From NCBI RefSeq assembly GCF_000429005.1, contig NZ_AUBA01000014.1, positions 1 to 64,000 on the forward strand: a stretch of 64,000 nt of DNA, written 5' to 3'. Below are positions 1 to 8,734 of the stretch, piece after piece (within the stretch, counting starts at the first letter, position 1; every line of letters starts with the position of its first letter). The position numbers and the translations under genes were made by a program. This DNA comes from Novosphingobium acidiphilum DSM 19966 (GTDB taxonomy: Bacteria > Pseudomonadota > Alphaproteobacteria > Sphingomonadales > Sphingomonadaceae). The notes beneath the pieces were generated by a model that was given only the letters and a program-made list of their open reading frames with translations, had not been told where the DNA came from and made no database searches.

Positions 1-68
1 CGCTGCTCGATAAGAACCTTATCAAACAGCCAGATTCTGCCGTCGTTTGCCTTGACGCGATGTGACAT
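1..68 (-). CDS. Partial unknown ORF at the left edge (N-terminus only)
   Basis: An ATG on the minus strand at 68 opens a frame running off the window, giving about 22 residues that begin MSHRVKANDGRIWLF. A G-rich stretch just upstream (GGGGGTGG on the minus strand) could act as a ribosome binding site. The surrounding bases are AT-richer than the rest of the window and lie just past the 3' end of guaA, where integrative islands often insert, so an island gene is possible. I do not recognise the family from so few residues. Confidence 0.35.
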   Translation of the reverse strand, partial: MSHRVKANDGRIWLFDKVLIEQ

Positions 69-213
69 TAGCCACCCCCAGCTATGCGAACCCAAACATC
101 AACGTCGCCTACGATTGAGAGTAGTGACACGAATGTGCAGGTCCTTGTGCAGATAGAAACGCACTGAGACTGGAAATCAACGGTTTTTTGAACGTCACGG
201 AAGTTTTGTGTAA

Positions 214-243
214 CTAAATAACTTAATAAAAACAGTTATTTAG
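214..243. repeat. AT-rich inverted repeat downstream of guaA
   Basis: Arms CTAAATAACT (214-223) and AGTTATTTAG (234-243) are perfect 10-base complements around a 10-base loop. The repeat sits 10 bases beyond the guaA stop codon. It is too AT-rich to be a strong terminator. It could be a weak terminator, a recombinase/operator site of an integrated element, or chance in an AT-rich stretch. Confidence 0.5.
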
Positions 244-252
244 AAACGTATT

Positions 253-1812
253 CTACTCCCACTCGATCGTGCCCGGCGGCTTTGATGTGTAGTCGTAGAC
301 CACCCGGTTGATGCCCTTGACCTCGTTGACGATGCGCGTGGCCACGCGCGCCAGGAACGCGGCGTCAAACGGATAGATGTCGGCGGTCATGCCATCGGTG
401 GACGTGACGGCGCGCAGCGCGCAGACCGAATCGTACGTGCGGAAATCACCCATCACGCCGACCGTGCGCACCGGCAGCAGCACCGCAAACGCCTGCCAGA
501 TCGCATCGTACAGCCCCGCCTTGCGGATTTCATCAAGATAGACCGCATCGGCCTTGCGCAGGATATCGCAGCGTTCGCGGGTCACTTCGCCGGGGATGCG
601 GATGGCAAGGCCCGGGCCCGGGAACGGATGCCGGCCGACGAAAATGTCGGGCAGGCCCAGTTCGCGGCCCAGCGCGCGCACTTCGTCCTTGAACAGTTCG
701 CGCAAGGGTTCGACCAGCTGCATGTTCATGCGTGCGGGCAATCCGCCGACATTGTGGTGGCTTTTGATCGTCACCGACGGGCCGCCGGTGAAAGACACGC
801 TTTCGATCACATCGGGATAGAGCGTGCCCTGCGCCAGGAAATCGGCCCCGCCGACCTGGCGCGCCTCCTGCTCGAACACGTCGATAAAGGTCTTGCCGAT
901 GAACTTGCGCTTGGCCTCGGGGTCGGTGATCCCGGCCAGGCCACCCAGAAACAGGGTCGACGCATCGTGATGCACCAGCGGAATGTTGTAATGGTTGCGG
1001 AACAGGCCAACCACCTGTTCGGCCTCACCCAGCCGCATCAGCCCGTGATCGACAAACACGCAGGTCAGCTGATCGCCGATCGCTTCGTGGATCAGCACCG
1101 CGGCCACTGCCGAATCGACCCCGCCCGACAAGCCGCAGATCACCCGCGACGATCCGACTTGCGCACGGATCTCGGCAATCTTGGTCTTGCGGAATTCGGC
1201 CATCGTCCAGTCGCCGCGGCAGCCGCAGACATGCCGCACGAAATTGGCGATCAGCCGGCCGCCATCGGCGGTGTGCACCACTTCGGGATGGAACTGCGTG
1301 CCGTAATATTTGCGTTCATCGTCGGCAATCACCGCAAACGGTGCGCCGTCGGACACCGCCACGAGCCGGAAACCCGGGGCAAAGCGCGTGACTTTGTCGC
1401 CATGGCTCATCCACACCTGGTGGCGTTCGCCCACTTGCCACAGACCGTCGAACAGCACGCACGGCTCGGTCACGGTCAGGAACGCACGGCCAAATTCGCC
1501 CGAATCGCCCGGATCGACCTGGCCGCCCAGCTGCTCGCTCATCACCTGCTGGCCGTAACAGATGCCCAGAATGGGCAATCCGCTGTCGAACAGCACCTGC
1601 GGTGCCCGCGGGCTGCCGTCTTCGGGTACGCTGGCGGGCGATCCCGACAGGATGATCCCCGAAGGCTTCATCCGGGCAAACGCCGCTTCGGCCTGGGTGT
1701 AGGGCGCAATTTCGGAATAGACCCCGGCTTCGCGCACGCGGCGCGCGATCAGCTGGGTTACCTGGCTGCCGAAATCGACGATGAGGATGGATTCGCTGGG
1801 CTGTGTGCTCAT
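253..1812 (-). CDS. guaA: GMP synthase (glutamine-hydrolysing)
   Basis: Converts XMP, glutamine and ATP to GMP in cytosolic purine synthesis. The start at 1812 gives MSTQPSESILIVDFGSQ and about 519 residues, the usual length; the frame stays open upstream but that extension has no family similarity. The N-terminal class I glutaminase carries its nucleophile in GICYGQQ (Cys near 85) and the histidine in GTQFHPE. The ATP-pyrophosphatase P-loop reads GLSGGVDSA, and the C-terminus ends in the typical GTIEWE. No purine gene is adjacent. The 3' end faces the AT-rich left edge, and guaA 3' ends are known attachment sites for genomic islands. Confidence 0.98.
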   Translation of the reverse strand: MSTQPSESILIVDFGSQVTQLIARRVREAGVYSEIAPYTQAEAAFARMKPSGIILSGSPASVPEDGSPRAPQVLFDSGLPILGICYGQQVMSEQLGGQVDPGDSGEFGRAFLTVTEPCVLFDGLWQVGERHQVWMSHGDKVTRFAPGFRLVAVSDGAPFAVIADDERKYYGTQFHPEVVHTADGGRLIANFVRHVCGCRGDWTMAEFRKTKIAEIRAQVGSSRVICGLSGGVDSAVAAVLIHEAIGDQLTCVFVDHGLMRLGEAEQVVGLFRNHYNIPLVHHDASTLFLGGLAGITDPEAKRKFIGKTFIDVFEQEARQVGGADFLAQGTLYPDVIESVSFTGGPSVTIKSHHNVGGLPARMNMQLVEPLRELFKDEVRALGRELGLPDIFVGRHPFPGPGLAIRIPGEVTRERCDILRKADAVYLDEIRKAGLYDAIWQAFAVLLPVRTVGVMGDFRTYDSVCALRAVTSTDGMTADIYPFDAAFLARVATRIVNEVKGINRVVYDYTSKPPGTIEWE

Positions 1813-2026
1813 GGCTGGCGGATAGAGATGCGCGCGTGGCCTGTCCAGCCTGCGCACATTGTCCACCAATTGCATTATTTGCAACTTGCGGCGCGCGATG
1901 CGCATTTGCCCTATACGCTATTTGGCGTATTGGCGGCGGCGTTCAGTTTGCTCCGCGCATTTACACCCTGCCGGCGCACCGAACTGGGAGAAGAGCCTGG
2001 AAGTGCCTCAACCTTTGGAGGACTCC

Positions 2027-2110
2027 ATGCGCAGCATCACATCCATCGTGCTGCCGATCATCCTGGCTGCTGGTATCAGCGGCCTGATGTTCACCGCCAC
2101 GCTCGCGTAA
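2027..2110 (+). CDS. 27-residue hydrophobic membrane peptide
   Basis: A very short reading frame begins at an ATG preceded by a strong Shine-Dalgarno sequence (GGAGG, six bases upstream). The peptide starts MRSITSIVLPIILAAG and ends in TATLA. It is almost entirely hydrophobic, enough for one membrane helix with a single positive residue near the N-terminus. It lies alone between divergent guaA and gluQRS. I do not know the function. The ribosome binding site is the main evidence; conservation in relatives would be decisive. Confidence 0.5.
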   Translation: MRSITSIVLPIILAAGISGLMFTATLA

Positions 2111-2268
2111 GCGTCTGGCCGCAAGGACCGGTTAACCCCGGGCGGCCATGATGTTCGCGAACCACGGTTCGGCAACCGATCTTTCCGCACGGCGGCTGGT
2201 CATGGGGGCGATTTAGCCCCTTTGGCCGGCCGTTTTGCTTTTTGGCGCGGCCTGGCCAATATGGCGGC

Positions 2269-3114
2269 GTGACTGTCACCCGCTTTGCCCCCAGCCCCAA
2301 CGGACCGCTGCACCTGGGCCATGCCTATGCGGCGATCGTGGCGCATGATCGCGCGCAATCCTGCGGCGGCGAATTCCTGCTGCGGATCGAGGATATCGAT
2401 GGAGCGCGCAGCCGCCCCGAATGGGCGGATGAATTCCGTGCCGATCTGGCCTGGCTGGGCCTGACCTGGCGCGAGGTGCCCGCGCAATCGACCCGCATCG
2501 CGCATTATCGCGAAGCGCTCGAATCGCTGGTGATCAACGGCCTGGTCTATCCCTGCCGGTGCACCCGCACCGATATTGCCCGCAATGCCCTGCGCATGGG
2601 GCCCGATGGCCCGGCCTATCCGTCGACCTGTTTGCGCAACCCGGTGCCGCCCGGGCCCGATGTGGTGTGGCGGCTCGACATGGAACAGGCCATCGCGCTG
2701 ACCGGCGATCTGACCTGGCGGGATGAACGGCGCGGCTTGCAACAGGTGCGGCCCGATCTGTTTGGCGATGTCGTGCTGTGGCGCAAGGATGCGCCGGCCA
2801 GCTATCACCTGGCCGCCACCGTCGATGACGCCGCCGACGGGGTCAGCGTGGTTACGCGCGGCGCCGACCTGTTTGCCGCAAGCCATGTCCACCGCGTGTT
2901 GCAGGTCTTGCTGGGTCTGCCCGAGCCGGTGTGGCACCATCACCCGGTGCTGATCGAGGCGGACGGCCGCAAACTGGCCAAGCGACGCGGGGCCGACGCG
3001 ATTGCCCGGCGCCGGCTTGCCGGAGAGGACGGCCGGGCGGTTGCCGCCGAATTGCGCGCGGCCCTCTTTGACACTGGCCTTTCGCTGTCGGAGTACGTAA
3101 ACCCTCCGTCATGA
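2269..3114 (+). CDS. gluQ: Glutamyl-Q tRNA(Asp) synthetase
   Basis: A truncated glutamyl-tRNA synthetase paralogue that attaches glutamate to the queuosine base of tRNA(Asp) rather than to the 3' end. The class I signature HLGHAYA lies near residues 15-21 and the KMSKS-like loop KLAKRRG near 235. The anticodon-binding domain of GltX is absent, and about 281 residues fits the family. A GTG start (VTVTRFAPSPNGP) is chosen because it begins exactly at the conserved N-terminus; an in-frame TTG at 2242 is the alternative. Its stop overlaps the next gene's ATG by four bases, so the two are probably co-translated. Confidence 0.93.
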   Translation: MTVTRFAPSPNGPLHLGHAYAAIVAHDRAQSCGGEFLLRIEDIDGARSRPEWADEFRADLAWLGLTWREVPAQSTRIAHYREALESLVINGLVYPCRCTRTDIARNALRMGPDGPAYPSTCLRNPVPPGPDVVWRLDMEQAIALTGDLTWRDERRGLQQVRPDLFGDVVLWRKDAPASYHLAATVDDAADGVSVVTRGADLFAASHVHRVLQVLLGLPEPVWHHHPVLIEADGRKLAKRRGADAIARRRLAGEDGRAVAAELRAALFDTGLSLSEYVNPPS

Positions 3115-3347
3115 TATTTGTCCTGATCCCCGTTCTGCTCGTGCTGATGGGCCTCGTCGTGTGGTCGCTGGCGCGGGGCATTTACGCATTCCTGAACACG
3201 ACACGCGCCGGGCTTGAAGGCGGCGATGCGGCGCTGCGCGAAATGCAGGACCTGCAGAACCGGATGATGTTCAACCGCGTCAAGTACCAGGGTCTGGCGA
3301 TCGTTGTGGTCGCCATCCTGCTGGCTGTCGGTGGCGGGCACAAGTAA
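3111..3347 (+). CDS. Twin-transmembrane small protein, HIG1-domain-like
   Basis: A 78-residue inner-membrane protein with two hydrophobic helices (about 1-26 and 57-74) joined by a polar loop. The loop end LQNRMMFNRVKYQG resembles the HIG1 signature, which includes R-x3-Q. Mitochondrial HIG1 proteins associate with respiratory supercomplexes; the bacterial role is inferred to be similar. The ATG overlaps the gluQRS stop as ATGA, and the adenosyltransferase starts eight bases after its end. This neighbourhood is common in alphaproteobacteria. Confidence 0.8.
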   Translation: MIFVLIPVLLVLMGLVVWSLARGIYAFLNTTRAGLEGGDAALREMQDLQNRMMFNRVKYQGLAIVVVAILLAVGGGHK

Positions 3348-3355
3348 GCACCGAC

Positions 3356-3934
3356 GTGGTCAAGCTCAACAAGATCTACACCCGCACCGGCGATGACGGC
3401 ACCACCGGGCTGGTCGATGGCTCGCGCCGCGCCAAGCATGATGCGCGCATGATCGCGATCGGCGAAGTCGATGAACTGAACAGCGCGCTGGGCCTGGCGA
3501 CGATGGCGGTGGCATATGACGTGCACGGCGAACTGGTGCGCATCCAGAACGATCTGTTCGATCTCGGCGCCGATCTGGCCACCCCGCTGGGCGCATTCGA
3601 CACCCCCGATTTCGCGCCGACCGACATGGTGCTGCGCATCGTGCCCCGCCAGGTCGACTGGCTTGAAGCCGCGATCGACCGCCACAACGCCGCGTTGCCC
3701 CCGCTGACCAGTTTTATCCTGCCCGGTGGCAGCGAAGCCGCCGCGCGGGTGCATCTGGCCCGCGCCATCGCACGTCGCGCCGAACGCGCCATAACCGCGG
3801 TGGCAGGGGCAGAGCCGGTGAACCCGGCGGCGCTGGCCTATGTCAACCGGTTGTCCGACTATCTGTTCGTGCTGGCGCGTGCGATCAACGCAGGAAACGA
3901 TCCCCTGTGGGTACCGGGCGCCTCGCGCACCTGA
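3356..3934 (+). CDS. pduO: PduO-type cob(I)alamin adenosyltransferase
   Basis: Transfers the adenosyl group from ATP to reduced corrinoid, forming coenzyme B12. The protein has 192 residues with a GTG start. The PduO-type N-terminal ATP-binding segment TRTGDDGTTGL is at 9-19, and the conserved C-terminal stretch is YVNRLSDYLFVLAR. It directly follows the HIG1-like gene. In many alphaproteobacteria the electron-transfer flavoprotein genes etfB-etfA come next; here 3-hydroxybutyryl-CoA dehydrogenase begins 72 bases later, so etfBA are not in their usual place. Confidence 0.93.
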   Translation: MVKLNKIYTRTGDDGTTGLVDGSRRAKHDARMIAIGEVDELNSALGLATMAVAYDVHGELVRIQNDLFDLGADLATPLGAFDTPDFAPTDMVLRIVPRQVDWLEAAIDRHNAALPPLTSFILPGGSEAAARVHLARAIARRAERAITAVAGAEPVNPAALAYVNRLSDYLFVLARAINAGNDPLWVPGASRT

Positions 3935-4006
3935 TCGGCAAACTCCATCGATGACGTTGCGTCGTGCATGTGGCAAAGGCCCCCGGCACAAGCAAAGGAA
4001 CAGGCG

Positions 4007-4879
4007 ATGAAGACAGTTGGCGTGATCGGTGCAGGGCAAATGGGTTCGGGCATTGCCCAGGTCACCGCGCAGGCCGGGATCCGGGTGCTTCTGTGCGATG
4101 TCGATCTGGCGCTGGCGGAAAAGGCCGCAGCCAGGATCGCCAAGGGCCTGGCCCGTCTCGTCGAAAAAGACAAGATCACCGTTGCGGCCGCCGATACGGC
4201 CATCGCGCTGATCCACCCGGTGGCCGACTATGCGCCAATGGCCGAGGCCGACCTGATCATCGAGGCGGCGACCGAACGCGAAGACATCAAGGCGCGCATT
4301 TTCGATGCCGTGGGCAAAGTGCTGGGCGCGCAGGCCATCCTGGCATCGAACACCAGTTCGATCCCGATCACCCGCATGGCCGCCGGCACGACCGACGCGG
4401 CGCGCTTTGTGGGGGTTCACTTCTTCAACCCGGTGCCGCTGATGAAGCTGGTCGAGATCATTCCCGGCCTGGCGACATCGTCTGCCACCATCGACACGGT
4501 GCGCAGCTTTGCCGCCGACCGGCTGGGCAAGGACGTGGTGCTGTCGCAGGACGAGCCCGGCTTTATCGTCAACCGCATCCTGGTGCCGATGCTGAACGAG
4601 GCGTGCTTTGTGCTGGGCAGCGGCACCGCCAATGTGGCGGACATCGACAAAGGCGTGAAGCTGGGGTTGAACCACCCGATGGGCCCGCTCGAACTGTCGG
4701 ATTTCATCGGGCTGGACACGATCCTCGAAATCATGCGCGTGCTGCTGAACACCACCGGCGACAGCAAGTACCGCCCCGCGCCGCTGCTGATGAAATATGT
4801 CGAGGCCGGCTGGTTGGGGCGCAAGACCGGTCGCGGGTTTTACGATTACAGCGGCGAAGTGCCCGTCCCCACGCGGTAA
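4007..4879 (+). CDS. 3-hydroxybutyryl-CoA dehydrogenase
   Basis: An NAD-linked dehydrogenase interconverting 3-hydroxybutyryl-CoA and acetoacetyl-CoA in fatty-acid/butanoate metabolism. The ATG at 4007 follows AAAGGAACAG and opens with the Rossmann motif GVIGAGQMGSG at 4-14. The segment VGVHFFNPVPLMKLVEI carries the expected catalytic histidine, and the C-terminus ends in GRGFYDYSG, typical of the family. The length of 290 residues is standard. It follows the adenosyltransferase on the same strand. Confidence 0.95.
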   Translation: MKTVGVIGAGQMGSGIAQVTAQAGIRVLLCDVDLALAEKAAARIAKGLARLVEKDKITVAAADTAIALIHPVADYAPMAEADLIIEAATEREDIKARIFDAVGKVLGAQAILASNTSSIPITRMAAGTTDAARFVGVHFFNPVPLMKLVEIIPGLATSSATIDTVRSFAADRLGKDVVLSQDEPGFIVNRILVPMLNEACFVLGSGTANVADIDKGVKLGLNHPMGPLELSDFIGLDTILEIMRVLLNTTGDSKYRPAPLLMKYVEAGWLGRKTGRGFYDYSGEVPVPTR

Positions 4880-4959
4880 AGCGGGGTGCGCGCAACGCTT
4901 GCCACCGGGTTGACCGGATCCCATGTCAGCCCGCGAAACCCGCGCGGAAGGGCCCCCTT

Positions 4960-5307
4960 GTGCAGACCATCCTCCTGCTGATCGCATCGAACACCTTCAT
5001 GACCACCGCGTGGTACTGGCACTTGCGCGGCGGCGTCGCCGTGGCCGAAGCGCGATCGCTGCCGATGGTCATTGCGATCAGCTGGGGGCTGGCATTTTTC
5101 GAATATTGCCTGGCGGTGCCGGCAAACCGCGCGGGCTTTGCCGCCGGGTGGAGCGCGGGTCAGTTGAAAGTGACGCAGGAGGTGATCGCGCTGGTCATCT
5201 TTGGCGTGTTCATGGTCGTGGTGCTGGGCGAACCGCTGCAATGGCGGCATTTCGCCGCCTTTGCCTGCCTGATCGGCGCGGTGGGATTCATGTATCTGGG
5301 CAAATGA
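4960..5307 (+). CDS. DMT-family small membrane protein (DUF486)
   Basis: A 115-residue integral membrane protein with four predicted helices, matching the DUF486/DMT_6 family of uncharacterised drug/metabolite-transporter-like proteins. A GTG start at 4960 is preceded by GGAAGGG at good spacing and opens VQTILLLIASNTFMTTAWY. The ending GAVGFMYLGK is characteristic. Its stop lies one base from the convergent polA stop. The substrate is unknown. Confidence 0.88.
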   Translation: MQTILLLIASNTFMTTAWYWHLRGGVAVAEARSLPMVIAISWGLAFFEYCLAVPANRAGFAAGWSAGQLKVTQEVIALVIFGVFMVVVLGEPLQWRHFAAFACLIGAVGFMYLGK

Positions 5308-5308
5308 T

Positions 5309-8134
5309 TCAGTGCGCCGCACCCCATGACGCGCCATGGCCAATCTCGACGCCCAACGGCACGGTCAGCTTCACGCTGGGTTCGGCGGCGCTGACCATCA
5401 CGTGTTCGATCACCGCGCTGGCCGCGGCAACGTCGCCTTCCGGCAGCTCGAACACCAGTTCGTCGTGCACTTGCAGCAGCATGCGCACATGGCCCAGCCC
5501 CGCCTGGTCAAGCGCGGGCATCATCCGCGCCATCGCGCGCTTGATGATATCGGCGCACGTGCCCTGGATCGGCGCGTTGATCGCGGCGCGTTCGCTGCCG
5601 GTGCGTTCGTTCTGGTTCTTGGCATTGATCCGGGGAAACCAGGTCTTGCGCCCGAACAACGTGGTCGAATGGCCGCGTTCGCGCACCTGTTCCAGCGTTT
5701 CGTGGATATAGCGCTGAATACCCGGAAAGCTTTCGAAATAGCGGTCGATCATCGCCTGCGCTTCGTCGGCGCTGGTGCCCAGCCGCGCCGCCAGGCCCCA
5801 GCGGCTGATACCATACAGGATCGCGAAATTGATCGTCTTGGCACGGCCGCGCGTGTCGCGGTTGACCTCGCCAAACAGTTCGAGCGCGGTGCGCGCGTGG
5901 ATGTCCTGGCCTTGCGCAAACGCCTCGCGCAGCGCGGGCACGTCGGCCATGTGCGCCGCCAGCCGCAATTCGATCTGGCTGTAATCCGCCGACAGCAGCA
6001 CATGGCCGGGCGCGGCCACGAACGCGGCGCGGATCTGGCGGCCGATCTCGGTGCGCACCGGAATGTTCTGCAGGTTGGGATCGTTTGAACTCAATCGCCC
6101 GGTCTGCGCACCGACCAGCGAATAGCTGGTGTGGACGCGGCCAGTAGACGGCTTGATCGCGGCCTGCAGCGCGTCGGTATAGGTCGATTTCAGCTTGGAC
6201 AGCTGGCGCCATTCGAGCACCAGGGTGGCGACTTCGGCGCCCTGTTCGGCCAGGCCTTCCAGCACCGACTGATCGGTTGAATATTGTCCGCTCTTGCCTT
6301 TTTTCCCGCCCTTGTAGCCCAGCCTGTCGAACAGCACGTCGCCCAGCTGCTTGGGGCTGCCGATGGTGAACGGTCCGCCGGCCTTTTCATGAATAACCGT
6401 TTCCAGATCGGCGATGCGTGCGGCAAATTCGCCCGACAGGCGGGCCAACTGGTCGCGGTCGACCTTGATCCCGGTCGCCTCCATCCGGGCAACCACGGGC
6501 ACCAGCGGGCGATCGACCCGCTGGTAGATGCGCGATCCGCCTTCGTCGGCCAGACGCGGGCTTAACAGCTGATGCAACCGCCAGGTCACCTCGGCGTCTT
6601 CGGCGGCATAGCGCGTGGCATCGCTCAGCGGCACTTCGCCAAAGCCGATCGCCTTCCGGCCGGTGCCGGTTACGTCCTTGAAGCTGATCGTGGTGTGCCC
6701 CAGATTACGCTGCGACAGTTCATCCATGCCATGGCCCCACGGCGCCACATCGCCCTGCCCTGCATCGAGGCAGAAACTGATCACCATGGTGTCATCGATC
6801 GGCGCCACGGCAATGCCGTGGCGCGCCAGCACGACCATGTCGTATTTGATGTTCTGCCCCACCTTCAGCACCGCATCGCTTTCCAGCAGCGGCTTCAACA
6901 GCGCGCAGGCGGTGGCGCGGTCGATCTGGCGCGGCACTTGTGCGAACATGTCGGTGCCGCGATGGCCCAGCGGGATATAGCACGCCGCGCCCGGCCCGGT
7001 GCACAGGCTGATCCCGACCAGATCTGCCCCCACCGCGTCCAGCGCGCTGGTTTCGGTATCCACCGCGACCACGCCGGCCGCAAAGGCGCGCGCGATCCAG
7101 CCCTGCAGCGCATCGACATCCTGCACGCAGGCATAGCCCGCGGTGTCGATCGCCGGCCATTCGGGGCCTGCCTGGCGATCGCCGGCAGGGGCCGTTGCAG
7201 ACGTCACAGGCGATTCGCCCGGCAAAGGCGCAGGCGTGCGCATGCCCAGCTTTTTCAGCAGGCTGGTAAACCCGTGCTGGCCCAGAAACGCCGCCAGCGG
7301 ATCGGGCGGGATCGGCCCCAGCGCACAATCGTCGAGCGGAACCGGCAGCGCGCAATCCTCTTTCAGCGCCACCAGGCGGCGCGACAGGCGCGCCATCCCG
7401 GCCTCTGCAATCAGGCTTTCGCGCAATTTGCCCGGTTTCATCGTGCCGGCATTGGCCAGCGCGGTTTCCAGATCGCCGTTTTCCTGGATCAGCTTGGTCG
7501 CGGTCTTTGGCCCCACGCCGCGAATCCCCGGCACATTGTCGACCGCATCGCCCATCAGCGCCAGCACATCGCCCACCCGTTCAGGCTCTACCCCGAATTT
7601 TTCGATCACTTCGGGGATAAAGATGCGCAGGTTCTTCATCGTGTCGAGCATGTCGATGCGCGCACCATCGGCGCCTTCGCCCACCAGTTGCATCAGATCC
7701 TTGTCCGACGACACGATCGTCACGTCCCAGCCGCGCGCCGCGGCGGCGCGCGCGTAAGACGCGATCAGATCATCGGCTTCAAGGCCCGCCTCTTCGATGC
7801 AGGGCAGGCTGAAGGCGCGCGTGGCATCGCGGATCAACGGAAACTGCGGCACCAGATCTTCGGGCGCAGGGGGGCGATTGGCCTTGTACAGCGGGTACAT
7901 GTCGTTGCGAAACGTGATCGACCCTTTGTCGAGCACCACCGCCATGTGCGTCGGACCATCGGCCGCATGGAGATCCTCGGCCAGTTTCCACAGCATCGTC
8001 GTATAGCCATAGACGGCCCCGACCGGTGTCCCTGCCGGATTTGTCAGCGGCGGCAGGCGATGATAGGCGCGAAAAATATAGGCCGAACCATCGATGAGAT
8101 AGAGGTGGCTACGGGGCTTGGCGATTGGCTGCAT
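5309..8134 (-). CDS. polA: DNA polymerase I
   Basis: Repair and Okazaki-fragment-processing polymerase, 941 residues. The start at 8134 (MQPIAKPRSHLYLIDGSAY) places the 5'-3' exonuclease at its usual position; the upstream extension is not family-like. The proofreading exonuclease appears intact: VAVDTETSALD (Exo I), GQNIKYD (Exo II) and YAAEDAEVTW (Exo III). The polymerase domain has ADYSQIELR (motif A) and QVHDELVFE (motif C). It is monocistronic, convergent with the DUF486 gene, with a 299-base spacer to the divergent lipoprotein gene. Confidence 0.98.
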   Translation of the reverse strand: MQPIAKPRSHLYLIDGSAYIFRAYHRLPPLTNPAGTPVGAVYGYTTMLWKLAEDLHAADGPTHMAVVLDKGSITFRNDMYPLYKANRPPAPEDLVPQFPLIRDATRAFSLPCIEEAGLEADDLIASYARAAAARGWDVTIVSSDKDLMQLVGEGADGARIDMLDTMKNLRIFIPEVIEKFGVEPERVGDVLALMGDAVDNVPGIRGVGPKTATKLIQENGDLETALANAGTMKPGKLRESLIAEAGMARLSRRLVALKEDCALPVPLDDCALGPIPPDPLAAFLGQHGFTSLLKKLGMRTPAPLPGESPVTSATAPAGDRQAGPEWPAIDTAGYACVQDVDALQGWIARAFAAGVVAVDTETSALDAVGADLVGISLCTGPGAACYIPLGHRGTDMFAQVPRQIDRATACALLKPLLESDAVLKVGQNIKYDMVVLARHGIAVAPIDDTMVISFCLDAGQGDVAPWGHGMDELSQRNLGHTTISFKDVTGTGRKAIGFGEVPLSDATRYAAEDAEVTWRLHQLLSPRLADEGGSRIYQRVDRPLVPVVARMEATGIKVDRDQLARLSGEFAARIADLETVIHEKAGGPFTIGSPKQLGDVLFDRLGYKGGKKGKSGQYSTDQSVLEGLAEQGAEVATLVLEWRQLSKLKSTYTDALQAAIKPSTGRVHTSYSLVGAQTGRLSSNDPNLQNIPVRTEIGRQIRAAFVAAPGHVLLSADYSQIELRLAAHMADVPALREAFAQGQDIHARTALELFGEVNRDTRGRAKTINFAILYGISRWGLAARLGTSADEAQAMIDRYFESFPGIQRYIHETLEQVRERGHSTTLFGRKTWFPRINAKNQNERTGSERAAINAPIQGTCADIIKRAMARMMPALDQAGLGHVRMLLQVHDELVFELPEGDVAAASAVIEHVMVSAAEPSVKLTVPLGVEIGHGASWGAAH

Positions 8135-8433
8135 AGTTTGCGTGTTAGAGCCTGACGCAAAATTCGCCAGAGGGCATTTTCCGGCACGATTTGCCGCACT
8201 GCACACCAAAAAACGGTCTGGCGTGCATGGAAACCGGCTTGGCGCAGGGCCGTTAAAGGGGAAAAAACCCTTGGCTTCCCTAGGTATATGACAAGGGTGG
8301 GGGCGAAGGTGCGTTGAAAGCTTGCAACGCGATGAATTGCCGATTAATTGGGGCGCGAAGTCTATCGCCAGAATAGGCTTTGCGGCGGGCTGCTTGCCCG
8401 GCGCGGTTCACTTCAATCCAGGGATTGTAACGC
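8135..8433. other. Divergent intergenic region, polA / small lipoprotein
   Basis: 299 bases without a convincing coding frame. The clearest structure is an inverted repeat at 8311-8330 with arms GCGTTG and CAACGC around AAAGCTTG. Another pair, CCCTT near 8269 and AAGGG near 8293, flanks a TATATG that might belong to a promoter. The span is long enough for a structured leader of the downstream lipoprotein mRNA or a small RNA, but nothing matches a family I know. Confidence 0.4.
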
Positions 8434-8607
8434 ATGCGCAAGCTCATCCTCGCCGCTGTGATCGGCACTTCTTTTGCTCTCGCAGGCTGCACCGGCGAGA
8501 AGCCGGCATCGACCGAAGCTGCTGTTGAAGCCACCGACACCGGTTCGGCCGGCGCTTCGGACGCAGCTGAAGCCAGCACGCCTGCTGCTGACGCGACCAA
8601 GATGTAA
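8434..8607 (+). CDS. 57-residue small lipoprotein
   Basis: The ATG is preceded by AGGGA about ten bases upstream. The peptide begins MRKLILAAVIGTSFALAGC, a textbook lipoprotein signal with lipobox LAGC and acylated Cys at 19. The mature part of about 39 residues is acidic and rich in Ala, Ser, Thr and Glu, with no recognisable domain. It is followed by two good terminators, so it makes a short monocistronic transcript. This resembles entericidin-type or other small abundant lipoproteins, but no specific family can be assigned. Confidence 0.8.
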   Translation: MRKLILAAVIGTSFALAGCTGEKPASTEAAVEATDTGSAGASDAAEASTPAADATKM

Positions 8608-8665
8608 TCTTCGTCCTTTCGGGACAGATTGCGTCCGAGCTTCGGCTCGACGAAAATATAGGGAA

Positions 8666-8699
8666 GGGAGTCTGGCGCATTGCGCCGGGCTCCCTTTTT
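8666..8699 (+). terminator. Rho-independent terminator of the small lipoprotein gene
   Basis: Arms GGGAG (8666-8670) and CTCCC (8690-8694) enclose an inner GGCGCA/TGCGCC pair and are followed by TTTTT. It lies about 60 bases past the lipoprotein stop codon. Confidence 0.85.
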
Positions 8700-8734
8700 C
8701 TTGTTTGCGCACCCTGACAGACGGCTGCGCATGA

